NCBI GenBank assembly: GCA_021737245.1
Contig: JAIPEI010000124.1
Location: 1-8,910, forward strand
DNA length: 8,910 nucleotides
Reading direction: 5' to 3'
Source of the DNA: Deltaproteobacteria bacterium
GTDB taxonomy: Bacteria > Desulfobacterota > DSM-4660 > Desulfatiglandales > HGW-15
Part shown: piece by piece, positions 1 through 6,887 of the stretch
Layout: every line of letters begins with the position of its first letter
Numbering within the stretch: position 1 is the stretch's first letter
The notes under the pieces: model-generated
The model's database searches: none
Told to the model about the DNA's origin: nothing
What the model saw: the letters and a program-made list of their open reading frames with translations, nothing else
Translations under genes and position numbers: made by a program

Positions 1-34
1 TGCATTCCGGCCTTCTGTTGCATTCCGGCCTTCT
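1..34. repeat. Two tandem copies of an 18-bp unit, cut by the window edge
   Basis: The 16-mer TGCATTCCGGCCTTCT occurs at 1-16 and again, identical, at 19-34, separated by GT, so the period is 18 bp. The second copy runs directly into a TTGACA hexamer. The array may continue to the left of the window, so copy number is unknown. No coding frame is evident. It could be a small intergenic tandem repeat or a pair of binding sites upstream of glyQ; the sequence does not decide between these. Confidence 0.7.
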
Positions 35-62
35 TGACATCCATACCGGCGGGTGGTATTGG
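34..62 (+). promoter_or_regulatory. Candidate sigma-70 type promoter for glyQ, weak
   Basis: A perfect -35 hexamer TTGACA lies at 34-39. Seventeen bases downstream is TATTGG (57-62), a poor match to TATAAT (first three bases only). The distance to the glyQ ATG at 113 suits a short leader. The -35 match is striking in GC-rich DNA, but the weak -10 leaves the call tentative. Confidence 0.35.
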
Positions 63-112
63 GGCAGCCTTGACCTGAATCAGGACGCGTGAAACGCGAA
101 TCGGAGGGGGGC

Positions 113-994
<882 letters not shown>

Positions 995-1003
995 AACGCG
1001 GTT

Positions 1004-1155
1004 GTTCGACGGGCGGCATGTCATGGCGCCCATCGATCATTTACGGACACGGCCACGGACCACGAACCACGGCGGTTCACAGGGCGGCACGTCACACGCC
1101 CCCGTTCAGGTTTTTCCGAACACGAACCACGAACCACGAACCACGAACCACGGCA
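1004..1155. repeat. Degenerate ~71-bp module duplication between glyQ and glyS
   Basis: The glyQ-glyS gap contains two related modules in the same orientation. Each begins with GTTC-N3-GGGCGGCAYGTCA (1004-1023 and 1075-1094, 16 of 20 bases identical, offset 71). Each ends with CACGAAC units followed by CACGG (1054-1074 and 1121-1153). The middles have diverged. Both copies keep a short potential hairpin of GGGCG pairing with CGCCC (1011-1015 with 1027-1031; 1082-1086 with 1097-1101), with loops of 11 and 10 nt. No gene is supported here: the frame of glyS stays open through the gap from a TTG at 1002, but that stretch has no ribosome binding site and no homology to GlyS. Confidence 0.6.
1121..1152. 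repeat. Heptanucleotide tandem repeat, (CACGAAC)4 plus CACG
   Basis: Four perfect tandem copies of CACGAAC occupy 1121-1148, followed by a partial copy CACG at 1149-1152. A shorter relative, CACGGAC-CACGAAC-CACGG, lies at 1054-1072. The array ends about 12 bp before the purine-rich glyS ribosome binding site (GAGGAGA, about 1164-1170). Because the unit is seven bases, gain or loss of a unit would change the leader length and the reading frame through the gap, but not the glyS coding sequence. Confidence 0.92.
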
Positions 1156-1172
1156 GTAACCACGAGGAGACC

Positions 1173-3245
1173 ATGGCGGAATTCCTGTTGGAAATCGGGA
1201 CCGAGGAGATCCCGTCGGGCTACATCGAGGACGGGCTCAGGCAGCTCCGGGAGCTCACCGGTGAGCGCCTCCGCGAGGAGCGGGTCGAGGTCGGGGAAGA
1301 GCTGGAAACCTACGGAACGCCCCGGCGGCTGGTGCTGGTGGGACGGGCCGTCGGCTCCCGCCAGCCGGACACGGTCCAGGAGGTCACGGGGCCCCCGGTC
1401 AAGGCGGCCTACGACGCGGACGGCAGGCCGACCCGGGCGGCCGAGGGGTTTGCGAAAAAGCAGGGCGTCGCCCTGGAGGAGCTCGGGACCGTGGACACCC
1501 CCAAGGGGGCCTATTTCTACGTCCGCAAGGAGATCTCGGGAAGGCCGGCGGCCGAGGTCCTGGCGGGGCTCCTCCCCGGCGTGATCCGCGACCTGTCGTG
1601 GCCCAAGTCCATGACCTGGGGTTCCGTGGGCTTCCCCTTCGCCCGGCCCATCCACTGGGTCGTGGCCCTGCTGGACGGGACCGTCGTCCCCTTCGAGGTG
1701 GCCGGGGTCGCCAGCGGCCGCACGAGCCGGGGCCACCGGTTCATGGCGCCCGAGCCCTTCGAGGTCCGCGGCGTGGAGGACTACCTCGAGCGGCTCCCCG
1801 GGGCCCGGGTCATGGTGGATCCGGAGGAGCGCAAGGCCGAGGTGGTCCGTCTCGCCCGGGAGGCCGCGGCGTCCGTCTCCGGGGAGGCGGTGCTCGACCC
1901 GGACCTGGTGGCCACCGTGGCCAACCTGGTGGAGACCCCGTCCGCGGTCTGCGGCGGGTTCGACCGCGGCTTTCTCGAGCTTCCGGACCCCGTAATCATC
2001 ACCCCCATGGCCGAGCACCAGCGGTACTTCGCGGTTCGCGACGGGGACGGGCGGCTCATGCCCCACTTCGTGGCCGTGAACAACACCCTGGCCCGGGACC
2101 CCGACGTGGTGCGCAAGGGGCACGAGCGTGTGCTGCGGGCGCGGCTCTCCGACGCGGACTTCTTCTTTGCCGAGGACCGGAAGCGCCCGCTCGTCGATCG
2201 GTTGAAGGACCTCGAGTCCGTGATCTACCAGGCGGAGCTGGGCACCTCTTACGAGAAGGTGCTGCGGTTCACCCGGATCGCGGAGCACGTGGCCGCGGAG
2301 ACGGTCCCCGACCTCGTGGACGACGTCCGGCTGGCCGCCCGCCTGGCCAAGTGCGACCTGGTCACGGAGATGGTGGGCGAGTTCGCATCGCTCCAGGGGA
2401 CCATGGGCGAGGTCTACGCCCGCATGGACGGGCACCCCGACGAGGTCTGCCGGGCCGTGCGGGAGCACTACCTGCCGGTCCGCTCCGGCGGGGAGCTTCC
2501 GGAGACGGCGGTGGGCGCCGTGGTGGGCGTGGCGGACCGCCTGGACACCATCGCCGGCTGCTTCGCCATCGGCCAGGAGCCGAGCGGCGCGGCCGACCCC
2601 TTTGCCCTCAGGCGCCACGCCCTGGCCATCCTGCGCATCCTGGAGGACCGCGGGTGGGACCTCTCCCTCCGGGACCTGGTGGCCCACGCCCTGGAGGGGC
2701 TCGAGGGCAAGGCGGCCTTCGACGCCGGGGAGACGGCTGAGCGGGTGCTGGCCTTCTTCAAGGAGCGGTACCGGAACCGGCTGCTCCAGGAGGGTCACGG
2801 CCAGGACGCGATCGAGGCGGTGCTGTCGGCGCGCTTCGACCGCATCCCGAGGCTCCGCTCGGCGATCGAGCAGCTGGAGCGGTTCATGGAAACCTCGGAG
2901 GAGTCCGAGTCCCTCGTCCTCGCCTTCAAGCGCGTCACCAACATCCTGAAGAAGCAGCCGGAGCGCTGCGAGGTGGATCCCGGCCTCTTCCGGAAGGAGT
3001 GCGAGCGGGTGCTCTGGCAGGCCTGCCAGGACATGGAGGCCGAGCTGCTCGGGCTCGTGGAGGCCGGGGACGACTGCGAGGCCCTCAACCGGATGGCCGA
3101 CCTCAGAAAGCCCGTGGACGCATTCTTCGAGGGGGTGGAGGTCCTCACGCGGGAGGACGAGCGGGTCCGGCGGAACCGGGTCGGCGTCCTCCAGCACGTC
3201 TCCCGGCTCTTCCTGCAGGTGGCCGACTTCTCCCGCTTCCGGTAG
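1173..3245 (+). CDS. glyS: Glycyl-tRNA synthetase beta subunit
   Basis: This is the tRNA-recognition subunit of heterotetrameric glycyl-tRNA synthetase, working with GlyQ in the cytoplasm. The 690-residue product matches the usual length (E. coli 689). Family landmarks appear in order: the N-terminal FLLEIGTEEIPSGY (residues 4-17), RGHRFM (186-191), a RLSDADFFFAEDRK segment, LAKCDL with EMVGEF (from about 391), the ADRLDTIAG helix of the HD-like domain, and DPFALRR (475-481). A DALR-like anticodon-binding C terminus ends with RKPVDAFFEGV and a final VADFSRF. The ATG at 1173 starts exactly at the conserved N terminus and follows GAGGAGA; spacing is short (about 3 nt). The same frame is open back to 1002, but the added 57 residues translate the heptamer repeat (NHEPRTTNH) and are not part of the family. 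A terminator follows immediately. Identification is secure. Confidence 0.97.
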   Translation: MAEFLLEIGTEEIPSGYIEDGLRQLRELTGERLREERVEVGEELETYGTPRRLVLVGRAVGSRQPDTVQEVTGPPVKAAYDADGRPTRAAEGFAKKQGVALEELGTVDTPKGAYFYVRKEISGRPAAEVLAGLLPGVIRDLSWPKSMTWGSVGFPFARPIHWVVALLDGTVVPFEVAGVASGRTSRGHRFMAPEPFEVRGVEDYLERLPGARVMVDPEERKAEVVRLAREAAASVSGEAVLDPDLVATVANLVETPSAVCGGFDRGFLELPDPVIITPMAEHQRYFAVRDGDGRLMPHFVAVNNTLARDPDVVRKGHERVLRARLSDADFFFAEDRKRPLVDRLKDLESVIYQAELGTSYEKVLRFTRIAEHVAAETVPDLVDDVRLAARLAKCDLVTEMVGEFASLQGTMGEVYARMDGHPDEVCRAVREHYLPVRSGGELPETAVGAVVGVADRLDTIAGCFAIGQEPSGAADPFALRRHALAILRILEDRGWDLSLRDLVAHALEGLEGKAAFDAGETAERVLAFFKERYRNRLLQEGHGQDAIEAVLSARFDRIPRLRSAIEQLERFMETSEESESLVLAFKRVTNILKKQPERCEVDPGLFRKECERVLWQACQDMEAELLGLVEAGDDCEALNRMADLRKPVDAFFEGVEVLTREDERVRRNRVGVLQHVSRLFLQVADFSRFR

Positions 3246-3294
3246 GGGACGTTCTTAAATATTTCAAAATATTTAAGAACTTCCCCTATTTTTT
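3245..3294 (+). terminator. Rho-independent terminator of glyS, shared with convergent mltA
   Basis: GTTCTTAAATATTT (3251-3264) pairs perfectly with AAATATTTAAGAAC (3267-3280). After a C/T mismatch the stem is extended by GGGGA (3245-3249) pairing with TCCCC (3282-3286). TATTTTTT (3287-3294) follows on the plus strand. The hairpin therefore starts at the last base of the glyS stop codon. The mltA stop (TAG on the minus strand, 3286-3288) touches its other edge. On the minus strand the hairpin is present but is not followed by a T-run, so it is a convincing terminator for glyS and only a possible one for mltA. The 14-bp A/T-rich core is unusual against the GC-rich surroundings. Confidence 0.9.
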
Positions 3295-4533
3295 GAGGAG
3301 GACGTAGAGGTCGCCTTCGTGCTTCATGTGGCCGGCCGCGGTTTCGGCATAGGGCCCGCGGCCCCAGAAGATGTCTGCTCGTCCCGCTCCCCGGATGGCC
3401 CCGCCCGTGTCCTGATTGATCATGAATCGCTTCAGGTCGGTCCACTCCACGATTCTGTCGTTCTCCACCACCGGTTTTTGGGCCGAGACAAAGCAGAGGG
3501 CGCCCTTGGGAAACAGGTCGTCGTCCAGCGCCACGGACCGCCCGGGGGTCAGCTGGACGTTGATGTTCCCGAGTGGACCGTTGGGCTTGGGGCTGAAGAA
3601 GATGTAGGAGGGGTTGTGGTTGAGCACCTCATCCCGCATGTCGGGATGGGTCGCCAGGAAACGCCGTATCGCCTGCATGGACATCTCCTCCCGGGTGAGC
3701 AGAGCCTGCTCGATGAGGTACCGCCCGATGCTCCGGTAGGGGCGTCCGTTGGAGGCGGCGTAGCCCAAGGAAAGGGCGCTTCCGTCCGGCAGGATGATCC
3801 GCCCCGACCCCTGGATATGAAGAAAGGCCACGTCCACGGGGTCCATGAGCCAGGCGAGCTCGAGATCCCTTCCGGCGAGCGCCCCTTCCTGCTCGATCTC
3901 GCTCCGGGAGTAGTAGGGCAGGACCTCCCGGCCCTCGATCCGGGCGGTGATGCGCTTTCCGCGGAATGCCTCGCCGAACGGCGAGAGGTCGATGCGCAGG
4001 AGATCGTCGGGCCTGCGGTAGAGCGGGTGCCGGTAGGTGTCGTCCGGGGACAGGCGGCCCCTGTAGACCGGTTCGTAGTACCCGGTGAAGAGCACGCGGC
4101 GGTTCCCCTTCCTGCCCGCCGCGCGAAGGAAGAGATACTCCTCCTCGAGGGTGCGGGCCAGGACGTCCGGCGCGGGACGCCCGCGGATGAGGGCGAGAAA
4201 CGCCTTCTGGGTCTCCAGCACGCGGCTGCAGGGCACCCTTTGATCTCCGTACCGGAACACGTGGTCCGGGTCGAGGCGGGAGAGGTAGTCCAGGTTCTTT
4301 TCAATGGCCCTTTCCAGGGAGAGCATGGAGAAATCGTCCCGGATGTCCGGGTGGAAAAATCGGACCGGCCGGAGGGCTTCCTCAGGGGAACGGGCCTGCC
4401 GGTCGAGGGTCGGGAAGAGGACGTGGGCGTACACGATGTAGACGGCCAGGGCGCAGGCGAGGACAACCAGGCCGATCCAGAGGGTCTTTTTCGACCTGAG
4501 CCTGTCCGGGATGGCGTTCTTCCGAAATTTCAT
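3286..4533 (-). CDS. mltA: MltA-family membrane-bound lytic murein transglycosylase
   Basis: This protein is predicted to cleave the beta-1,4 MurNAc-GlcNAc bond of peptidoglycan non-hydrolytically, leaving 1,6-anhydroMurNAc ends, on the periplasmic side of a membrane. The 415-residue product has a basic start and one hydrophobic segment at about 18-40. The MltA domain carries FTGYYEP (149-155) and HIQGSGRI (239-246). The C-terminal 3D domain has QDTGGAIRG at 374-382, whose Asp375 aligns with the catalytic aspartate of E. coli MltA (D308 in mature numbering, from memory), followed by DIFWGRGP. The ATG at 4533 is preferred because AAGGGG lies just upstream and the membrane segment follows directly. 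The frame is open to a TTG at 4617 without a ribosome binding site. E. coli MltA is an outer-membrane lipoprotein. Here Cys27 lies in the middle of the hydrophobic stretch in a poor lipobox (VLAC), so an inner-membrane signal anchor looks more likely. The gene is monocistronic as far as seen. Confidence 0.93.
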   Translation of the reverse strand: MKFRKNAIPDRLRSKKTLWIGLVVLACALAVYIVYAHVLFPTLDRQARSPEEALRPVRFFHPDIRDDFSMLSLERAIEKNLDYLSRLDPDHVFRYGDQRVPCSRVLETQKAFLALIRGRPAPDVLARTLEEEYLFLRAAGRKGNRRVLFTGYYEPVYRGRLSPDDTYRHPLYRRPDDLLRIDLSPFGEAFRGKRITARIEGREVLPYYSRSEIEQEGALAGRDLELAWLMDPVDVAFLHIQGSGRIILPDGSALSLGYAASNGRPYRSIGRYLIEQALLTREEMSMQAIRRFLATHPDMRDEVLNHNPSYIFFSPKPNGPLGNINVQLTPGRSVALDDDLFPKGALCFVSAQKPVVENDRIVEWTDLKRFMINQDTGGAIRGAGRADIFWGRGPYAETAAGHMKHEGDLYVLLKK

Positions 4534-4588
4534 GGGACCCCTTCGGACGGTTGGGTGACGGGAACGGATTCGAGCATGAAACCGCTGT

Positions 4589-4617
4589 ATCATATCGGCG
4601 AACCGGTCGCAACACAA
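4589..4617 (-). promoter_or_regulatory. Candidate promoter for mltA
   Basis: Read on the minus strand, TTGTGT (plus coordinates 4612-4617) is followed after 17 bases by TATGAT (4589-4594), a five-of-six match to the -10 consensus. Transcription would start near 4582, giving a leader of about 50 nt before the mltA ATG at 4533. The -35 match is only three of six. The spacing and the position relative to the gene make it the best candidate seen. Confidence 0.45.
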
Positions 4618-4873
4618 GGCGCAAGGGTGTCGGGGGTCGGACAGGCAAAAGGCCCATCGCGGCGTCGAGACTCATCGACGGATTCGCAAAACCCGCCCAC
4701 CCGCCGCTGGAAACGATGTAACCTATTGAAACTCAAGGGTAGATCTCGAGATTTCAGGCTCTTTACGACTCCCTCACTCATTGGGAACTGAGGACACAGT
4801 CGGGCTCGAAATGTGGTCTATTTGCAACACCAGAGCGGAATCGCTGGGAGACGGACGGGCCTCACGCCTGATC

Positions 4874-4905
4874 TTGCGAAAAAAATCAAATAAATACAGT
4901 ATATT
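4874..4905 (+). promoter_or_regulatory. Candidate A/T-rich promoter region for lpxC
   Basis: TTGCGA (4874-4879, four of six to the -35 consensus) is followed by an A-rich stretch. Two possible -10 elements follow: TACAGT at 4895-4900 with a 15-bp spacer, or TATATT at 4900-4905 (five of six) with a long 20-bp spacer. Neither spacing is ideal, but this is the most A/T-rich, promoter-like segment upstream of lpxC. It would give a leader of roughly 105-115 nt. Confidence 0.4.
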
Positions 4906-5005
4906 ACGCAATCATATTTTTGGGAGATCCGAATCCCTGGATTGGTACGCAGTTTGCTAAAGGATTCACAAGCCGGAGCCATTCCCACGCCCATTCACGC
5001 GGAGC

Positions 5006-5012
5006 AAGGAGA
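5006..5012 (+). promoter_or_regulatory. Ribosome binding site that fixes the TTG start of lpxC
   Basis: AAGGAGA at 5006-5012 contains a strong AGGAG core six bases before TTG at 5018-5020. There is no ATG or GTG in a suitable position, and the LpxC family N terminus begins directly at this TTG, so the site decides the start. Confidence 0.85.
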
Positions 5013-5017
5013 ACAGA

Positions 5018-5947
5018 TTGGACTACAGACAGCGAACATTGAGATCCGAGGTCAGCTGCACCGGAATCGGACTGCACTCGGGCGCCAAGGCCGGGTTGAC
5101 CCTCAAGCCCGCTCCTCCGGACACCGGGATCCGTTTCATCCGAAGAGACCTTCCCGAGGGGACGGAGATCCAGGCCGTGAACGGCAACGTGACGGACACG
5201 AACCTCTCCACCTCCGTAGGGCGGAACGGCACGGGGGTGTCCACGGTGGAGCATCTCATGGCGGCCCTCTACGGCCTTGGGATCGACAATGTCTCCGTGG
5301 AAGTGGACGGGCCCGAGGTTCCCATCATGGACGGGAGCTCCGCGCCCTTTGTCTTCCTCATCAAGAGCGCCGGGATCCGGGAGCAGAAATCGCCGAAGCG
5401 GTTCCTCGTGATTCGCAAGCGGTTCCGCGTGGAGGAGGGAAACCGTTCCATTACGATCCATCCCTCCCATGAGCTGAAGGTCACCTACACCATCGACTTC
5501 AACCATCCCCTGCTCCAGAACCAGACCTATGAGCTCCGCTTCTCAGGCGGGGATTTCGTCCGTGAGATCAGCCGCGCCCGGACCTTCGGCTTTCTCAAGG
5601 ACATTCAGCTGCTCCGGGACAACGGCCTGGCCATGGGTGGCTCCCTGGACAACGCCATCGTGATCGACGACTTCCGGGTCCTCAACGAGGACGGGCTGAG
5701 GTATCCGGACGAGTTCGTCCGGCACAAGATCCTGGACTTTCTGGGAGACCTGGCCCTCCTGGGAAACCCGGTCATCGGGCACTTCGTGGTGGAGAAGTCC
5801 GGCCACTTCCTCAACCAGGTCATGCTGCGGGAGCTGATCCGCGACAAGAAGCACTGGAAGATCTGCTCGTTCGAGGATCCCGAAGAGGTGGTCGAGAACC
5901 GCCTCCGCATTCCAGCCTTCGGAGCTCTCGAACCGCTTCCGGCCTGA
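5018..5947 (+). CDS. lpxC: UDP-3-O-acyl-N-acetylglucosamine deacetylase
   Basis: LpxC is the zinc-dependent cytoplasmic deacetylase that carries out the committed step of lipid A synthesis, removing acetate from UDP-3-O-acyl-GlcNAc. The 309-residue protein is full length (E. coli 305). The N terminus reads RTLRSEVSCTGIGLHSG (6-22). VEHLMAAL gives the catalytic Glu78 and zinc ligand His79, at the same numbers as in E. coli. IMDGSSAPF is at 103-111. RHKILDFLGDLAL supplies zinc ligands His236 and Asp240, and KSGHFLNQ supplies the catalytic His263. All key residues are present, so the enzyme should be active. It starts with TTG, which is uncommon, behind a strong AGGAG. The gene stands alone here, with divergent mltA upstream and its own terminator downstream, not in the mra/fts cluster where E. 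coli has it. Confidence 0.97.
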   Translation: MDYRQRTLRSEVSCTGIGLHSGAKAGLTLKPAPPDTGIRFIRRDLPEGTEIQAVNGNVTDTNLSTSVGRNGTGVSTVEHLMAALYGLGIDNVSVEVDGPEVPIMDGSSAPFVFLIKSAGIREQKSPKRFLVIRKRFRVEEGNRSITIHPSHELKVTYTIDFNHPLLQNQTYELRFSGGDFVREISRARTFGFLKDIQLLRDNGLAMGGSLDNAIVIDDFRVLNEDGLRYPDEFVRHKILDFLGDLALLGNPVIGHFVVEKSGHFLNQVMLRELIRDKKHWKICSFEDPEEVVENRLRIPAFGALEPLPA

Positions 5948-5989
5948 TCATCGATTTACACACACTGCGTGTCCACCAAGAATCCGACC

Positions 5990-6029
5990 GAAAACAGGGA
6001 GACCGGACACCCCCGGCCTCCCTGTTTTC
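5990..6029 (+). terminator. Rho-independent terminator after lpxC
   Basis: GAAAACAGGGAG (5990-6001) pairs over all 12 bases with CTCCCTGTTTTC (6018-6029). An inner CCGG/CCGG pair (6003-6006 with 6013-6016) can extend the stem after an A/C mismatch, leaving a 6-nt loop. The T-run is part of the descending arm (GTTTTC), mirrored by the A-run, so the hairpin could act in either direction. It lies 43 bp after the lpxC stop and separates lpxC from the DUF4390-ntrY block. Confidence 0.85.
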
Positions 6030-6071
6030 ATTGACGGCCCCCGGCGCGGCGCGCGGGACGCCCATTATCTG

Positions 6072-6100
6072 TTGCTTTTCCCCATGCGCTTGGTTAACAT
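6072..6100 (+). promoter_or_regulatory. Candidate promoter for the DUF4390-ntrY block
   Basis: TTGCTT (6072-6077) and TAACAT (6095-6100) are separated by 17 bp. They match the sigma-70 consensus at three and four of six positions. The site lies just past the lpxC terminator and about 115 bp before the next start codon, which is where a promoter is needed. The matches are weak. Confidence 0.3.
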
Positions 6101-6155
6101 ATCCGACCTGAAATTCTTGGTTTTGCAAGCAATCCCGCGACAGGCGGCCCTGAAG

Positions 6156-6191
6156 GCGGTCCCGTCCCCATGGGGTCCGCGCCCGGACCGC
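6156..6191 (+). other. Potential leader hairpin upstream of the DUF4390 gene
   Basis: GCGGTCC (6156-6162) can pair with GGACCGC (6185-6191), enclosing the 10-bp palindrome CCCCATGGGG. The structure ends about 20 nt before the start codon at 6214. It has no T-run, so it is not a terminator. It might affect translation, or it may simply reflect GC-rich sequence. Confidence 0.3.
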
Positions 6192-6213
6192 GATCGGCGT
6201 TTCAAACGGGGAA

Positions 6214-6780
6214 ATGAAGACATTCCAAAAGACCCTGCTGTTCCTTCTCACGCTGCTGGTCGTCCTCACGCCGCCGCTGGTTCACGCACGACAGGCGCGC
6301 CTGTCGGACATCGTGGTGACCAACACGGCGGAGCACCTCATCGTCTACTTCAGCGTCGAGGACTGCTTCACCGCCGAGATGGTGCGCGCCATCGAGAGCG
6401 GGCTTCCGACCACCTTCACTTTCTACGTGCAGCTGGATGAGAGGCGCGAGTTCTGGTGGGATCGAACCGTAGCCGAGCTCGAGGTTCGGCACACCGTTCG
6501 GTATGATCAGCTCAAGAGACACTACGAGCTGCGGTTCTCGGAGGAGGACAACGAGGTCGTCACGGTCCAGGATTTCGAGGATGCGAGGCGGCTCATGTCC
6601 GAGGTGGCGGCCCTGAAGGTGATCCCCCTCGACCGGCTGGAGAAAGGGGGGCGCTACCAGATTCGGATGATGGCGGAGCTGGACAAGATCCGGTTGCCCC
6701 TCTACCTCCACTACGTGCTCTTCTTTCTCTCCCTGTGGGATTTCGAGACGGACTGGTATGCCGTCGATTTCCGCTATTGA
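6214..6780 (+). CDS. DUF4390-family exported protein
   Basis: The product is a 188-residue exported protein of unknown function that I recognise as resembling DUF4390. The N terminus is a classic Sec signal peptide: MKTFQK, a leucine-rich core, then a likely cleavage after VHA at residue 25. No lipobox is present. The mature part is mostly beta-prone, begins with LSDIVVTNTAEHLIVYFSVED, and carries a FTFYVQLDERREFWWDR stretch at about 68-84. It ends in an aromatic tail, LWDFETDWYAVDFRY. The hydrophobic LYLHYVLFFLSLWDF near the end could be membrane-associated. The start is supported by the signal peptide; the ribosome binding site (GGGG at 6208-6211) is close to the ATG. The ntrY-like gene follows after 107 bp. 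From memory, DUF4390 genes sit next to ntrY in several proteobacteria, so an envelope role linked to the kinase is plausible but unproven. Confidence 0.82.
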   Translation: MKTFQKTLLFLLTLLVVLTPPLVHARQARLSDIVVTNTAEHLIVYFSVEDCFTAEMVRAIESGLPTTFTFYVQLDERREFWWDRTVAELEVRHTVRYDQLKRHYELRFSEEDNEVVTVQDFEDARRLMSEVAALKVIPLDRLEKGGRYQIRMMAELDKIRLPLYLHYVLFFLSLWDFETDWYAVDFRY

Positions 6781-6887
6781 GAGGGCCTTCTCCGGTCGTT
6801 CGAGCCAGGCCTGAACGACAACCTGCCGATGTTCCGGGAGTTGTTCTGATCCGCTGCAAGTCGCAACGCTCAGCTTAGGAAGGGACG

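Larger units (their letters stand above)
4534..5017. other. 484-bp divergent intergenic region between mltA and lpxC
   Basis: No gene is supported here. It is less GC-rich than the coding DNA, especially at 4880-4920. It holds the candidate mltA promoter (4589-4617), a 6-bp hairpin CGTCGA/TCGACG (4663-4668 with 4675-4680), a 10-bp perfect palindrome ATCTCGAGAT (4743-4752), an A/T-rich candidate promoter for lpxC (about 4874-4905) and the lpxC ribosome binding site. The palindrome could be an operator, but it is too short to assign. A 63-codon minus-strand frame at 4590-4781 has no ribosome binding site and no recognisable motif. Confidence 0.7.

Noticed and set aside
89..112. GTG start at 89 for glyQ
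   Set aside because: It would place the GGAGGGGG ribosome binding site inside the gene and add eight non-conserved residues.
1121..1152. Heptamer array as a CRISPR fragment
   Set aside because: Units are 7 bp and directly abutting, with no spacers.
1002..1172. N-terminal extension of glyS beginning at TTG 1002
   Set aside because: The extra 57 residues translate the repeat-rich gap, have no GlyS homology, and the start lacks a ribosome binding site; ATG 1173 matches the family N terminus.
1092..3197. 701-codon open frame on the minus strand opposite glyS
   Set aside because: It is a mirror frame created by GC-rich codon bias in glyS; its translation is low-complexity, Pro/Gly/His/Leu-rich, and has no family motifs.
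4590..4781. 63-codon minus-strand open frame upstream of mltA
   Set aside because: No Shine-Dalgarno before the ATG at 4781, no recognisable motif, and it overlaps the candidate mltA promoter.
3319..4791. 490-codon plus-strand open frame opposite mltA
   Set aside because: Lies antisense to a full MltA domain with conserved catalytic motifs; the plus-strand translation shows no domain and there is no ribosome binding site.
5962..5972. ACAC-TGC-GTGT inverted repeat after lpxC as an operator
   Set aside because: Four-base arms are expected by chance; it lies just before the terminator, where an operator would have no clear target.
6111..6130. Sigma-54 type promoter (GG/GC elements) before the DUF4390-ntrY block
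   Set aside because: The GG of CTTGG and the GC of TTGCA are far closer than the 10-bp spacing needed; no other match was seen upstream of either gene.
6795..6819. GTCGTTC/GAACGAC inverted repeat between DUF4390 and ntrY as a terminator
   Set aside because: Seven-base stem with an 11-nt loop and no following T-run; read-through into ntrY is more likely.
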